Positions 36,362 to 46,010 of a DNA stretch of 64,000 nt are shown one piece after another (position 1 is the stretch's first letter; the number at the start of each line of letters is the position of its first letter). Source of the stretch: Actibacterium atlanticum. Lineage in GTDB: Bacteria > Pseudomonadota > Alphaproteobacteria > Rhodobacterales > Rhodobacteraceae. The stretch is taken from the NCBI RefSeq assembly GCF_000671395.1, contig NZ_AQQY01000004.1, forward strand, positions 186,001 through 250,000, in the 5' to 3' direction. Both the position numbers and the translations under genes were made by a program. The notes under the pieces are model-generated. The model saw only the letters and a program-made list of their open reading frames with translations, ran no database searches and was not told where the DNA came from.

Positions 36362-37846
36362 TCAGAGGAAAGCTGTCTCCTCAAAAGAGCGTAATTTCCG
36401 GCTGTGGATACGCTCTAGCGGCATGTCGCGCAACTGCTCCATCGCACGAATTCCGATCAGCAAATGACGCGACACCTGGGTCTTATAGAAATCCGACGCC
36501 ATGCCGGGCAGTTTCAGCTCACCGTGGAGCGGTTTGTCAGATACGCACAACAGCGTGCCATAAGGCACCCGGAACCGATAGCCATTCGCGGCGATGGTGG
36601 CGCTTTCCATATCCAGCGCGATGGCGCGCGATTGGCTAAGCCGTTGCACCGGGCCGGACTGGTCGCGCAGTTCCCAGTTGCGGTTGTCGATGGTGGCCAC
36701 GGTGCCTGTACGCATGATGCGTTTCAGGTCATAACCGGCCAGCTTGGTCACCTCGGCCACGGCGGTTTCCAGCGCCACCTGAATCTCGGCCAAAGCCGGG
36801 ATCGGCACCCATACCGGCAAGTCATCGTCCAGCACGTGATCCTCGCGCAGATACGCATGGGCCAGCACGAAATCCCCCAACGACTGCGAGTTCCGCAACC
36901 CCGCGCAATGCCCCACCATCAGCCACGCATGAGGGCGCAGCACGGCGATATGGTCGGTCGCGGTTTTGGCATTTGACGGCCCCACCCCGATATTGACCAA
37001 GGTAATCCCCGCCCCACCTTCGCGTTTCAGGTGATAGGTCGGCATCTGAGGCAGCTTGGCGGGGGTGGGCAGATGGGCACTCGATTCAGTGATCACCTCA
37101 TTGCCCGGCCCCACCAGCGCCGTATAGCCATTGTCAGGGTCGGCTAACATCTGACGTGCGAAACCTTCGAACTCTTCGACATAGAACTGGTAGTTGGTGA
37201 ACAGAACATGGTTCTGAAAATGCTCAGGCGTGGTGGCGGTGTAATGGCTAAGCCGCGCCAGCGAGTAATCCACCCGCTGCGCCGTAAACGGCGCCAGCGG
37301 CGCGGCGCCGTCTTCGTATTCAAAGCCAAACCCGTTGACGATGTCATCATTCGTGGTGGCCAGATCAGGCACATCGAACACATCGCGCAGCGGGAAATCC
37401 AGCGCCCCATCCTGGGGCACGGTGATGCTGTCATCCCCAGCCACCGCGAAATGCACCGGCATCGGCGTGATCGACGGGCCAACACTTACCGTCACCCCGT
37501 GGTTTTCAATCAACAGCTCAATCTGTTGGGTCAGGTAATTGGCGAACAGATCGGGCCGGGTGATGGTGGTTGTATAGACCCCCGGTTCCGACACATGGCC
37601 AAAGCTCAGCCGGCTGTCGATTTTGGCAAAGCTGGTCGTGACGATCCGAAGCTCTGGGTAAAACGCCCGATACCGTGCGGTGCGTTCGGCCCCGGCAATC
37701 GTCGCATCGAAATGATCGCGCAGGAATGTGGTGGCCTCAGCATACAGCTCTTGCAGATAAGCCACCGCCGCATCCGCATCAGAAAAACTGCGCGGCACCC
37801 CAGCAGGTGGCGATTTCACCGGAAGGTTCTGTCCGTTCGTTGCCAT
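36362..37846 (-). CDS. amn: AMP nucleosidase
   Basis: A 494-aa Amn, which splits AMP to adenine and ribose-5-phosphate. It has the long N-terminal domain (about 200 residues), and the phosphorylase-like core including INIGVGPSNAKT-type TLVNIGVGPSNAKTATDHI, MVGHCAGLR and TLLCVSDKPLHGELKLPG near the end. Length matches the family. It is a single minus-strand gene upstream of the HU gene, 135 bp away. It helps control the adenylate pool. Confidence 0.95.
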   Translation of the reverse strand: MATNGQNLPVKSPPAGVPRSFSDADAAVAYLQELYAEATTFLRDHFDATIAGAERTARYRAFYPELRIVTTSFAKIDSRLSFGHVSEPGVYTTTITRPDLFANYLTQQIELLIENHGVTVSVGPSITPMPVHFAVAGDDSITVPQDGALDFPLRDVFDVPDLATTNDDIVNGFGFEYEDGAAPLAPFTAQRVDYSLARLSHYTATTPEHFQNHVLFTNYQFYVEEFEGFARQMLADPDNGYTALVGPGNEVITESSAHLPTPAKLPQMPTYHLKREGGAGITLVNIGVGPSNAKTATDHIAVLRPHAWLMVGHCAGLRNSQSLGDFVLAHAYLREDHVLDDDLPVWVPIPALAEIQVALETAVAEVTKLAGYDLKRIMRTGTVATIDNRNWELRDQSGPVQRLSQSRAIALDMESATIAANGYRFRVPYGTLLCVSDKPLHGELKLPGMASDFYKTQVSRHLLIGIRAMEQLRDMPLERIHSRKLRSFEETAFL

Positions 37847-37974
37847 AATGCCCTGCCTCGCTTCCCGTTTCCGCTAACTGTGCCCGAATTTTCACAACAC
37901 GCAACCCTGCCCTTGCGCTTGCGCCTTCACCTGAAGTCGCCCATCCTCGTAGGGAGTTAAGACAAAGGCCCGAC

Positions 37975-38418
37975 ATGAAACACCTATCGGCAATGTTGCT
38001 TTGCCTTATTTCGTTGAGCGCTTGCATTCCAGTAGAGAACAGCCAAACGACATTCAGGGTCGATTTAAGCCAAACCACAGTAACTAAAGAAACAGTCAAA
38101 GATCAGTTGGAAGACTTACTCGTAGAAATGGGTGGGACAATCTACCCGAACTATCGGGACGTACTGTACACTTCACTTGGTGCAGACAAGCCAACGACAT
38201 GCCAGATAGCCGGTTCCGATGAGAAAATTTTCACTCTTTTTTGCTGGGACCTCCACATACCATTTTTGTACTTTCTGGATGCCAGCGTGACCCAGCAACA
38301 TGAAGAATATACCTCCCAGATAGGAGGTTTCCTCGCTCGTTTCGGCCCAGTCGAAGTCTCACGCGAGCTGTACAATGGCAAAACGTTCATGCTTCCCTCT
38401 CCTGTTGCAACCAAATAG
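37975..38418 (+). CDS. Hypothetical lipoprotein
   Basis: A 147-aa predicted lipoprotein. The signal is MKHLSAMLLCLISLSAC with a LSAC lipobox (Cys17). The mature part shows no known domain and is richer in Thr, Gln and Asn codons, and in A+T, than its neighbours. Two cysteine pairs could form a disulfide (TTCQIAG, LFCWD). The ATG is preceded by AAGGCCCGAC. It may be recently acquired; no function proposed. Confidence 0.6.
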   Translation: MKHLSAMLLCLISLSACIPVENSQTTFRVDLSQTTVTKETVKDQLEDLLVEMGGTIYPNYRDVLYTSLGADKPTTCQIAGSDEKIFTLFCWDLHIPFLYFLDASVTQQHEEYTSQIGGFLARFGPVEVSRELYNGKTFMLPSPVATK

Positions 38419-38452
38419 TACCCCTGCACCAATACTGAGAATGATCCCTCCC

Positions 38453-39295
38453 ATGACCAAGACCTTGATTTCCATCGGCCACGGCTATTCCGCCCGCGCG
38501 CTGACCCGCCTTCTGCCCGACGACTGGCGCATCATCGCCACCACCCGTTCCGAAGAAAAAGCCGCCCCCCTCCGCGACAGTGGGATCGAGGTGCTGATCT
38601 GGCCCGGCGAAGACCTGCGCCCGGCGATTGCACAGGCCACCCATCTGCTGACTTCGGTCATGCCCGGCGCGGATGGCGACCCGGTGCTGAACGCCTATGC
38701 CGATGACCTGTGCGCAGGCGATTTCGAATGGGTCGGGTATCTGTCGACCACCGGCGTTTACGGCGATCACAATGGCGGCTGGGTCGACGAAAACACGCCC
38801 CTCACCCCCGCCACCAAACGCGGCATCGCCCGCAAACAGGCCGAGGCCGCCTGGGCCGACCTGAACCTGCCCCTGCATATCTTCCGCCTTGCTGGCATCT
38901 ACGGCCCCGGCCGCGGTCCCTTTGCCAAGGTCCGCAAGGGCACCGCGCGACGGATCATCAAACAGGGGCAGGTGTTTTCGCGCACCCATGTCGAAGATAT
39001 CGCGCAGGTCCTTCTGGCCTCAATCCAGCGCCCCAATCCCGGCGCCGCCTATAACGTCTGCGACGATGACCCGGCCCCGCCGCAAGATGTCATCGCCCAT
39101 GCCGCTGAACTGCTGGGCCTGCCCCTGCCGCCCGCCGTGGACTATGACACCGCCGATATGACCCCAATGGCCCGCAGCTTTTATGCCGAGTCAAAAAAGG
39201 TTCGCAATGACCGGATAAAAGACGAGCTGGGCGTCAAACTCCTTTACCCCGACTACCGCGCCGGTCTGGCCGCCCTGCTGGATTTAGAACGCTAA
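38453..39295 (+). CDS. NAD(P)-dependent epimerase/SDR-like protein (YeeZ-like)
   Basis: A 280-aa Rossmann protein. It starts MTKTLISIGHGYSARAL, with a GxGxxA dinucleotide-binding motif, and has VGYLSTTGVYGDHNGGWVDENTP and an FRLAGIYGPGRGPF block, like YeeZ-type extended short-chain dehydrogenases. The catalytic Tyr-X3-Lys expected of active SDRs is not obvious, so it may bind a sugar or nucleotide derivative without the standard chemistry. ATG 38453 is chosen because it opens the Rossmann fold; the frame extends upstream to 38375 into the lipoprotein gene. Confidence 0.82.
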   Translation: MTKTLISIGHGYSARALTRLLPDDWRIIATTRSEEKAAPLRDSGIEVLIWPGEDLRPAIAQATHLLTSVMPGADGDPVLNAYADDLCAGDFEWVGYLSTTGVYGDHNGGWVDENTPLTPATKRGIARKQAEAAWADLNLPLHIFRLAGIYGPGRGPFAKVRKGTARRIIKQGQVFSRTHVEDIAQVLLASIQRPNPGAAYNVCDDDPAPPQDVIAHAAELLGLPLPPAVDYDTADMTPMARSFYAESKKVRNDRIKDELGVKLLYPDYRAGLAALLDLER

Positions 39296-39367
39296 CGCGC
39301 CGCGCCAGCGGCGCCCGGCCCAACGGGAGGCGCGGCCCAAAGGGCCGCAACGACGGGCGGGAGAACC
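39296..39367. repeat. GC-rich multi-hairpin element between convergent genes
   Basis: Between the converging epimerase and dxs genes lies a very GC-rich segment with nested inverted repeats: CGCCCG (39312-39317) with CGGGCG (39354-39359), enclosing GCGGCCC (39332-39338) and GGGCCGC (39342-39348) around an AAA loop. No T-run follows. It has the look of a dispersed extragenic palindromic element and may end both transcripts. Confidence 0.45.
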
Positions 39368-39370
39368 CCA

Positions 39371-41200
39371 TTACTTCAGCAAGCCCGCGACCTTGTCGGC
39401 AATATCCCGCGCCGTCAGCCCGGCTTGTTCGTACATCTGCTGCGGCGTGGCGTGGTCGATGAATGTGTCGGGCAATACCATCGAGCGGAACCTGAAGCCG
39501 CGATCAAACACACCTTCTTGGGACAACAGCTGCGCTACGTGGCTGCCAAAGCCCCCCACAGCACCTTCTTCAATCGTGATCAGCGCATCATGCGCGGCAA
39601 CCAGCTCAAGGATCAAATCGCGGTCCAACGGTTTGGCGAAGCGGGCATCCGCGACGGTCGGGGTGATCCCGTCATTGGCCAGCAGCTCACAAGCGGCCTG
39701 AACCTCTTGCAGCCGCGTCCCAAACGACAGGATCGCCACCTGCGTACCATCACGGATAATCCGCCCCTTGCCGATCTGCAACGGCGAGCCGCCCTCGGGC
39801 AGTTCCGTGCCCGTTGCCTCGCCGCGCGGGTATCGAAACGCGATCGGGCCATCGTCATAGGCCGCGGCAGTGGCGACCATGTCGACCAGCTCGGCCTCGT
39901 CCGCTGCCGCCATCACCACCATGCCCGGCAGGTTGGCCAGATAGGCCACATCAAACGCCCCGGCGTGGGTCGCGCCATCGGCCCCGACCAGCCCAGCGCG
40001 ATCAATTGCAAAACGCACCGGCAGGCCCTGAATGGCAACGTCATGCACCACCTGATCGTAGCCGCGCTGCAGGAAGGTGGAATAAATCGTACAGAACGGT
40101 TTTAAGCCTGCCGCTGCCATCCCGGCACAGAATGTCACCGCATGTTGTTCAGCAATGCCCACGTCGAAACACCGGTTCGGGAAGCGCGCCGCGAAGGCTT
40201 TCAGCCCGGTGCCTTCCTCCATCGCCGCCGTGACGGCGACGATTTTGTCATCGCGCGCGGCCTCCTCAATCAGGGCTTGCGAAAACACAGATGTATAGCT
40301 GGGTGCGTTGGGCAACGCCTTTTCCTGCGTGCCGGTGGCCACATCAAACTTTGCGGTGGCGTGGCCCTTATCCGCCGCGCGTTCGGCAGGGCCATACCCC
40401 TTACCCTTTTGGGTGATCGTATGGATCAGCACCGGCCCCTCGGCGTGGTCGCGCACCGTGCGCAACACGCCCAAAAGCTGCCCCATGTCATGCCCGTCAA
40501 TTGGCCCGACATAGGTAAAGCCCAGCGCCTCGAACAGCGTTCCATGATAGCTGACCTGTTCCAGCATCTCATCGGGGGCATCTTGCGCCGATTTCAGCCA
40601 TGTTCCGCTGGAATAGAGCCTTGCCAGATAGCTGGACATCGCCCCCACGGGAGGTGAAATCGACATATCATTGTCGTTCAAAATCACCACAAGACGCTTG
40701 CCCAGATGACCCGCGTTATTCATCGCCTCAAAGGCCATGCCGCCGCTCATGGCGCCATCCCCAATCACGGCGATCACATCACCCTTGGCGTCCGCCAGAT
40801 CGCGCGCCACGGCAAAGCCCAGCCCAGCCGAGATCGACGTCGACGAATGCCCGGTGCCAAACGGGTCAAATTCCGATTCCGAGCGTTTCGTGAACCCGCT
40901 CAGCCCGCCCTGTTGGCGCAGCGTCTGCATCTGGCCGCGCCGCCCGGTCAGGATTTTATGCGGATAGGATTGATGCGAAACATCCCAGATCAACTTGTCA
41001 CGCGGGGTATCGAATACCGCGTGGATCGCGACGGTCAGTTCAACCACCCCCAGCCCCGCGCCCAGATGGCCGCCGGTTTTCGACACCACATTGATGGTTT
41101 CCGCGCGCAGCTCATCGGCCAAAATCGACAGCGCGTCATCGCCCAGCCCGCGCAGATCGGCGGGGCTGTGAACCGTGTCCAGAAGGGGCGTGTCGCGCAT
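39371..41200 (-). CDS. dxs: 1-deoxy-D-xylulose-5-phosphate synthase
   Basis: A 609-aa thiamine diphosphate enzyme, first step of the non-mevalonate isoprenoid route (pyruvate plus glyceraldehyde-3-phosphate). It has [16 protein letters not shown], the TPP motif [18 protein letters not shown]...NDNDMSI, and [15 protein letters not shown] in the second half. ATG 41200 is preceded by a weak site; the length is slightly below the 630-640 aa common in the family. It follows ispA after 15 nt in the same operon. Confidence 0.97.
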   Translation of the reverse strand: MRDTPLLDTVHSPADLRGLGDDALSILADELRAETINVVSKTGGHLGAGLGVVELTVAIHAVFDTPRDKLIWDVSHQSYPHKILTGRRGQMQTLRQQGGLSGFTKRSESEFDPFGTGHSSTSISAGLGFAVARDLADAKGDVIAVIGDGAMSGGMAFEAMNNAGHLGKRLVVILNDNDMSISPPVGAMSSYLARLYSSGTWLKSAQDAPDEMLEQVSYHGTLFEALGFTYVGPIDGHDMGQLLGVLRTVRDHAEGPVLIHTITQKGKGYGPAERAADKGHATAKFDVATGTQEKALPNAPSYTSVFSQALIEEAARDDKIVAVTAAMEEGTGLKAFAARFPNRCFDVGIAEQHAVTFCAGMAAAGLKPFCTIYSTFLQRGYDQVVHDVAIQGLPVRFAIDRAGLVGADGATHAGAFDVAYLANLPGMVVMAAADEAELVDMVATAAAYDDGPIAFRYPRGEATGTELPEGGSPLQIGKGRIIRDGTQVAILSFGTRLQEVQAACELLANDGITPTVADARFAKPLDRDLILELVAAHDALITIEEGAVGGFGSHVAQLLSQEGVFDRGFRFRSMVLPDTFIDHATPQQMYEQAGLTARDIADKVAGLLK

Positions 41201-41215
41201 TTTGGCCTCGCGCTG

Positions 41216-42079
41216 TTACATATCGCGGGTGATGACGAACCTGGCCGCATCCCGCAACGTTTGTGCCTGCGAGCCGTAAATGTCCAGCGCCGCCTCCGCC
41301 TGTTCGACCAATTCGGCTGCGCGCGCCTTAGCGCCATCCAACCCCAACAGCGACACGAAAGTCGCCTTTCCGGCCTCGGCATCCTTTTGCAAACGCTTGC
41401 CCGCCTTGGCCGCGTCACCTTCGACATCCAGAATGTCGTCAGCGATCTGAAACGCCAGACCCAGCGCTTTGGCGTAAGCGCCCAAGGGCGCAATATCTTC
41501 GCCCGCCAGACGCGCGCCGGCCTCGGCTGACCATTGGATCAACGCGCCGGTTTTGCCGGCCTGCAGCTCGATGATCTGATCAAGGTTCAACGGCTGCGCG
41601 GCGGTTTCGGCAGCGATATCCAGCGCCTGGCCATAAACCATCCCGCGCGCACCAGACGCAGCGGCCATCGAGGCCACCAGATCGGCCCGCACCGCACCAT
41701 CGGCATGCGTCTCCGGGGCGGCCAACAGGCTAAAACACAGGGTCTGCAACGCATCCCCGGCCAAAACGGCGGTGGCCTGATCCCATTTTACATGCACCGT
41801 GGGCTGCCCCCGGCGCAGGTCGTCATCGTCCATGCAGGGCAGATCATCGTGGACAAGGCTGTAGGCATGCAAAGCCTCTACCGCTGCGGCCGCATTCATC
41901 GCGCCGCCCGCGCCGAACAGAGCCGCGCTTTCCACCACCAGAAACGCGCGCAAACGCTTGCCGCCAGAAACGGCATAACGCATCGCATGGATCACCTGCT
42001 GATCGGGATAACCAGCCAACACATCGTCCAGATGCGCGCCAACTTCAGCGGCAACGTCGTTCAGCCGAGTTTGAAACAT
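41216..42079 (-). CDS. ispA: Farnesyl (geranyl) diphosphate synthase
   Basis: A 287-aa polyprenyl synthetase that condenses isopentenyl diphosphate with allylic diphosphates. The first Asp-rich motif is DDLPCMDDDD, the second is FQIADDILD, with the SGGKRLRAF and GDALQT blocks. It adjoins xseB (stop and start abutting) and precedes dxs, the xseB-ispA-dxs order common in proteobacteria. Products feed quinones, bactoprenol and carotenoids. Confidence 0.95.
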   Translation of the reverse strand: MFQTRLNDVAAEVGAHLDDVLAGYPDQQVIHAMRYAVSGGKRLRAFLVVESAALFGAGGAMNAAAAVEALHAYSLVHDDLPCMDDDDLRRGQPTVHVKWDQATAVLAGDALQTLCFSLLAAPETHADGAVRADLVASMAAASGARGMVYGQALDIAAETAAQPLNLDQIIELQAGKTGALIQWSAEAGARLAGEDIAPLGAYAKALGLAFQIADDILDVEGDAAKAGKRLQKDAEAGKATFVSLLGLDGAKARAAELVEQAEAALDIYGSQAQTLRDAARFVITRDM

Positions 42080-42322
42080 TTACTGGCCTTCGACCGGGGT
42101 CGTGCCAGTGGGCGCACCATTGGCGTCCAGCGTAATCGCCGCGACCTTTTCTTCGGCCTCTTTCAGCTTTTCCTCGCAGCGCGCTTTCAGCTGCGCCCCG
42201 CGTTCATACAGCTGAATGGACTGTTCCAGCGGAACATCGCCGCGCTCCAATTGGCCCACGACCTGCTCCAGCTCGCGCATGGCCTCTTCGAAACTCATCT
42301 CGGTTACGGGTTTTTCGCTCAC
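42080..42322 (-). CDS. xseB: Exonuclease VII small subunit
   Basis: An 80-aa helical protein with EKPVTEMSFEEAMRELEQVVGQLERGDVPLEQSIQLYERG, the XseB signature. It binds the XseA catalytic subunit to form exonuclease VII. Its ATG overlaps the end of the deacetylase gene by 4 nt, and ispA follows directly. Confidence 0.95.
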   Translation of the reverse strand: MSEKPVTEMSFEEAMRELEQVVGQLERGDVPLEQSIQLYERGAQLKARCEEKLKEAEEKVAAITLDANGAPTGTTPVEGQ

Positions 42323-43254
42323 GATCCGCGCTCCATCAAAACCTGCACATGGGCCGCCACGCTGGCGGCCAGTGCCTCAAGATCATATCCACCCTCAAGT
42401 GTCGAGACCAGCCTGCCCCCCGCATGGTCGTCGGCCAGATCGCATAAGATGCGCGTGACCCATGTGAAATCATCGGTGGTCCAGTTCAACTGCGCCAAAG
42501 GGTCAGCCATATGGGCGTCAAACCCGGCCGAAACCAACACCAGTTCGGGCGCGAATTCATCCAGCATCGGCAGCGCATACTGCTCCATCGCGCGGCGCAG
42601 GTCAGCCCCGCCAGAGTGCGGCGCCAGCGGCAGGTTCATGACATTGCCATGGGCACCGCGCTCGGCGCGTTCACCGGTGCCCGGCCATAGGGGCGATTGA
42701 TGGGTTGAAACAAACCGCACCCGCGGTTCATCCCACAACAGCGCCTGCGTGCCATTGCCGTGGTGCACGTCAAAGTCGACCACCGCAACACGTTCCAGCC
42801 CGTGATGATCCAGCGCGTATTTCGCAGCAATCGCAACATTTCCAAACAGGCAAAACCCCATTGGCTTGGCCTGTTCGGCGTGATGCCCGGGCGGGCGACA
42901 GCCAACAAAGGCATTTTGTGCCTGCCCGCTCAGAACCATATTCACGGCCTTCAGGTTGCCCCCGACCGCACGCAAGGCCGCGGCGTAAGACCCCGGCGAC
43001 ATATGCGTGTCTGCATCCAAAGACACATAGCCGCTTTCAGGCACCGCAGCTTTGATTGCGTCCGCGTACTGGGGCGGGTGACACCGCGCGATCTCGGCCT
43101 CTTCGGCCAGCGGCGCATCCAACCGCAGCAGATCAGCAAACTGCGGCATCGCCAGTCGCTGTGCGATGGCTTCCAGCCGCGCGACCTGTTCCGGGTGCCC
43201 GGGCGGGGTAACGTGGTTCAGACAATCGGGATGGCTAAAGTAAGCGGTGGTCAT
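42319..43254 (-). CDS. Histone deacetylase family protein
   Basis: A 311-aa zinc-dependent deacetylase of the HDAC/AcuC/AphA superfamily. It shows RPPGHHAE, VVDFDVHHGNGTQ and LVSAGFDAHMADPL, which include the catalytic His pair and the zinc ligands Asp, His and Asp. In bacteria such enzymes act on acetyl-lysine or polyamines. ATG 43254 is selected because MTTAYFSHPDCLNH is the family start; the frame is open upstream to 43437. It is one gene in a petP-petR-deacetylase-xseB-ispA-dxs series with overlaps of 4 nt or small gaps. Confidence 0.9.
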   Translation of the reverse strand: MTTAYFSHPDCLNHVTPPGHPEQVARLEAIAQRLAMPQFADLLRLDAPLAEEAEIARCHPPQYADAIKAAVPESGYVSLDADTHMSPGSYAAALRAVGGNLKAVNMVLSGQAQNAFVGCRPPGHHAEQAKPMGFCLFGNVAIAAKYALDHHGLERVAVVDFDVHHGNGTQALLWDEPRVRFVSTHQSPLWPGTGERAERGAHGNVMNLPLAPHSGGADLRRAMEQYALPMLDEFAPELVLVSAGFDAHMADPLAQLNWTTDDFTWVTRILCDLADDHAGGRLVSTLEGGYDLEALAASVAAHVQVLMERGS

Positions 43255-43258
43255 GGTC

Positions 43259-43957
43259 TTAGTCCGGCGCCAACAGATACCCTTCGCCCCGCACAGTTTG
43301 CAGAAAGCGCGGTTGCTTGGGGTCATCTTCGATCTTGCGGCGCAGGCGGGTGATCTGAACATCAACCGCACGTTCCTGCGCTTGGCCGCGATCCCGGCCC
43401 AGATCCTCGACCAGCCGCGATCGGCTAAGAGCCTCACCCGGATGGGCCGAGAAAATCCGCATCAGCTGACTTTCTGTTGCCGTCAGACGCACCAGATCAT
43501 CGCCGCGCCACATCTCTCCACGGTCGATGTCATAGCGCACTGGCCCCAAATGCAGCACCTTGGGCCCAGCGGATTCCGAGGGCACCTGCGGCATGCGACG
43601 CAGGATCGCATTTATCCGCAATAGCAGCTCTTTGGGCTCGAACGGTTTGGTCAGATAATCATCGGCCCCCGCTTCCAGCCCCGAGATACGATCACTGGTT
43701 TCGCCGCGCGCCGTCAGCAACAGGATCGGCGTGGCAAGGGTTTCGCGCAGCTCTTTTGTCAGGGTGATGCCATCGACATCGGGCATCATGACGTCCAGCA
43801 CGATCATGTCGAACTCTAGCCCGGCCAACAGGCTGCGGGCGTGCTTGCCATCGCGGGCTGCCGTGACAATGAAACCACTGCGCATCAGGAACTGTTTTAA
43901 CAGCCCGCGAATGCGTTCATCGTCATCTACGATCAACAGATGAATGTCACCGCTCAT
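43259..43957 (-). CDS. petR: OmpR-family response regulator (PetR-like)
   Basis: A 232-aa two-domain regulator. The receiver has DDD (residues 11-13), phospho-acceptor Asp in VLDVMMPDVDG, Thr in LLLTARG and Lys in LTKPF. The winged helix carries VDVQITRLRRKIEDDP and GEGYLL. Its neighbour is a MarR protein overlapping by 4 nt. This pair corresponds to petR/petP of Rhodobacter capsulatus, known upstream of petABC there. No sensor kinase gene is adjacent. A role in cell growth rather than bc1 expression is likely from the family's history. Confidence 0.82.
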   Translation of the reverse strand: MSGDIHLLIVDDDERIRGLLKQFLMRSGFIVTAARDGKHARSLLAGLEFDMIVLDVMMPDVDGITLTKELRETLATPILLLTARGETSDRISGLEAGADDYLTKPFEPKELLLRINAILRRMPQVPSESAGPKVLHLGPVRYDIDRGEMWRGDDLVRLTATESQLMRIFSAHPGEALSRSRLVEDLGRDRGQAQERAVDVQITRLRRKIEDDPKQPRFLQTVRGEGYLLAPD

Positions 43958-44466
43958 TGGTCACCGTCCCGCGTTGCTGCGAAATGTCTGCGCATTTCCG
44001 GATCCATCATTGCCTCCAAAACCTGGCGAAACCCGGACACGGCCTGCGGCCCGGCGGTACGATAAGCCGCGCGCATCCGCGCACGCTGCGCATCTGACAA
44101 CGCCTGTTCAAGCGCTTCTCCGGCCAGTGTCAGATACAGGTGGCGTTCACGCTTGTCGCGCTGCCCAACCCGGCTTTCAACCAGACCATCCTCGATCAGG
44201 GTGCGCAGCACACGGTTCAACGATTGCTTGGTCACGCCCAGAACCGACAACAGGTTGTTCACTGTCGTCCCGGGCGTGCGATGAATAAAATGAACCGCAC
44301 GATGATGCGCGCGGCCATAGCCATGTTTTTGTAAAATCCGATCCGGGTCTGCGGTGAATCCGCGATAAGCAAAGAACATCGCCTCGATGCCCTTGCGCAG
44401 CTGTTCATCCGTCAGAAAGAGCAGGCTTTCGCCGCTTCCCCCCGAACCCGCGCCTGTGTCTGACAT
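43954..44466 (-). CDS. petP: MarR-family regulator (PetP-like)
   Basis: A 170-aa protein with a winged helix-turn-helix: NNLLSVLGVTKQSLNRVLRTLIEDGLVESRVGQRDKRERHLYLT spans recognition helix and wing (DKRERHL is the MarR wing motif). It overlaps petR by 4 nt. R. capsulatus PetP is a similar protein linked to PetR. It is the first gene of the minus-strand series, divergent from ilvE with a 183-bp gap that should hold both promoters. Confidence 0.82.
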   Translation of the reverse strand: MSDTGAGSGGSGESLLFLTDEQLRKGIEAMFFAYRGFTADPDRILQKHGYGRAHHRAVHFIHRTPGTTVNNLLSVLGVTKQSLNRVLRTLIEDGLVESRVGQRDKRERHLYLTLAGEALEQALSDAQRARMRAAYRTAGPQAVSGFRQVLEAMMDPEMRRHFAATRDGDQ

Positions 44467-44649
44467 GCGCGCCCCCTTCCATTCACTTTTCGTGTCTGTT
44501 TTGGGGATTTTATGTCAGTCTTGTTGACTTTCCAAGAATCAATTGGTAGCGATCCTGCGAAATCGCGCAACATAATGTCCGATGCGGACCTAATTTGCGC
44601 AACATTTGCAAAATCGCCCCTGCAGGGCCAGAAAGAAAGGATGAAGGAT

Positions 44650-45516
44650 ATGGCCGGATATGACGACCGCGACGGCAAGATCTGGATGGATGGTAAGCTG
44701 ACTGATTGGCGCGATGCCAACGTCCACATTCTGACTCATGCGCTGCATTACGCCAGTTCCGTGTTTGAGGGCGAGCGCTGCTATGAGGGCAAGATCTTCC
44801 TCTCGCGCAAGCATTCCGAGCGCCTGCATCGTTCAGGCGAGATGATGGATATGCCGATCCCCTATTCGGTTGATGAACTTGAGGCCGCCAAAGAAGAGGT
44901 CATCAAGGTCAACAACCTGCACAACGCCTATGTGCGCGTCATCGCCTGGCGCGGCGCGGGCGAAGACATGGGTGTCAGTTCCGCCAAGAACCCGGTGCGC
45001 GTTGCGGTCGCTGCCTGGGAATGGGGCGACTATTACGGCGACGCCAAGATGAAAGGCGCCAAGCTGGACATCGCCAAGTGGAAACGCCCCTCGCCCGAAA
45101 CCATCCCTACAGCGGCCAAGGCGGCTGGCCTGTACATGATCTGCACCATGTCCAAACACGCGGCCGAGGCCAAAGGCTGTTCGGATGCACTGTTCATGGA
45201 TTATCGCGGCTATGTGGCCGAAGCGACCGGCGCCAACGTCTTTTTCGTGAAAGACGGCGAGGTCCACACGCCGCTGCCCGACGCGATCCTGAACGGGCTG
45301 ACCCGTCAGACCGTGATCGGCATGCTCAAAGATCGCGGCATCACCGTGCATGAACGCCATATCATGCCCGAGGAGCTGGCCGAGTTTGAACAGTGCTGGC
45401 TGACAGGGTCCGCCGCCGAAGTCACACCGGTGGGCCAGATCGGCGACTACACTTTCGAAGTCGGCGCGCTGACGCGCGACATTGCCGAATCCTACGAAAA
45501 GTTGGTGCGCAGCTAA
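44650..45516 (+). CDS. ilvE: Branched-chain amino acid aminotransferase
   Basis: A 288-aa fold-type IV PLP aminotransferase for Val, Leu and Ile synthesis. It starts MAGYDDRDGKIWMDGKLTDW and has HALHYASSVFEGERCY, the Lys-containing TAAKAAGLYMI region and GYVAEATGANVFFVKDGEV, family signatures. The in-frame extension to 44512 is unlikely; two close ATGs (44641, 44650) are possible, and 44650 is preferred because of the AAGGA 9 nt upstream. Single gene. Confidence 0.93.
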   Translation: MAGYDDRDGKIWMDGKLTDWRDANVHILTHALHYASSVFEGERCYEGKIFLSRKHSERLHRSGEMMDMPIPYSVDELEAAKEEVIKVNNLHNAYVRVIAWRGAGEDMGVSSAKNPVRVAVAAWEWGDYYGDAKMKGAKLDIAKWKRPSPETIPTAAKAAGLYMICTMSKHAAEAKGCSDALFMDYRGYVAEATGANVFFVKDGEVHTPLPDAILNGLTRQTVIGMLKDRGITVHERHIMPEELAEFEQCWLTGSAAEVTPVGQIGDYTFEVGALTRDIAESYEKLVRS

Positions 45517-45549
45517 CATATCCGGGGTGGCCTTTTGGGGCCGCCCCGT

Positions 45550-45864
45550 TCAACTCAGGCCCAGAACTTGCGACAGTTCGGCCAGAATGACATGCCGCAC
45601 ATCTGGTATGCACAGCAACGTCGCCAATAGGCATTGCACCACAATGATCCGGTTCAGATTTGATCTGAATGGCTCTTTACGGGTTTTGTGCCGCATCAGT
45701 CGTTGCGCCACTTTCGCCAATGGGCTGCCGCCCAAAAATGCCCACATCAACAACGTCTTTTCCGGCACCCGCCACCCGCCGCGCATGGCCATCAGCTTGT
45801 CCCAAAAGAACAGGACATAGGTCAAAAGGTTGACGCCCAGAAAATACCAAAACAAGACCGCCAT
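45550..45864 (-). CDS. DUF1294 membrane protein
   Basis: A 104-aa small membrane protein. It starts MAVLFWYFLGVNLLTYVLFFWDKLMA, then RVPEKTLLMWAFLGGSPLA, the DUF1294 signature, and a C-terminal hydrophobic helix. ATG 45864 has GAGGATTC upstream. Members lack known function. It converges with ilvE, whose stop is 33 bp away. Confidence 0.85.
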   Translation of the reverse strand: MAVLFWYFLGVNLLTYVLFFWDKLMAMRGGWRVPEKTLLMWAFLGGSPLAKVAQRLMRHKTRKEPFRSNLNRIIVVQCLLATLLCIPDVRHVILAELSQVLGLS

Positions 45865-45956
45865 TGAATCCTCGGAATGAAATCTATGGCCTTCTACTAC
45901 CTCTGGCTGCTGGCTGCGCTCAACTGATTTTGCCAACCTGCCTTAACAAAGCGAAA

Positions 45957-45975
45957 GCGGGCCGAAATGGCCCGC
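45957..45975 (-). terminator. Terminator after the 59-aa gene
   Basis: GCGGGCC (45957-45963) pairs with GGCCCGC (45969-45975). On the minus strand the stem is followed by TTTCGCTTTG. It lies about 35 bp after the stop at 46011, supporting the reality of that small gene. Confidence 0.55.
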
Positions 45976-46010
45976 CTTTGGTCTGCTGGTCTTGGCTGGT
46001 CGCCTAGGCG

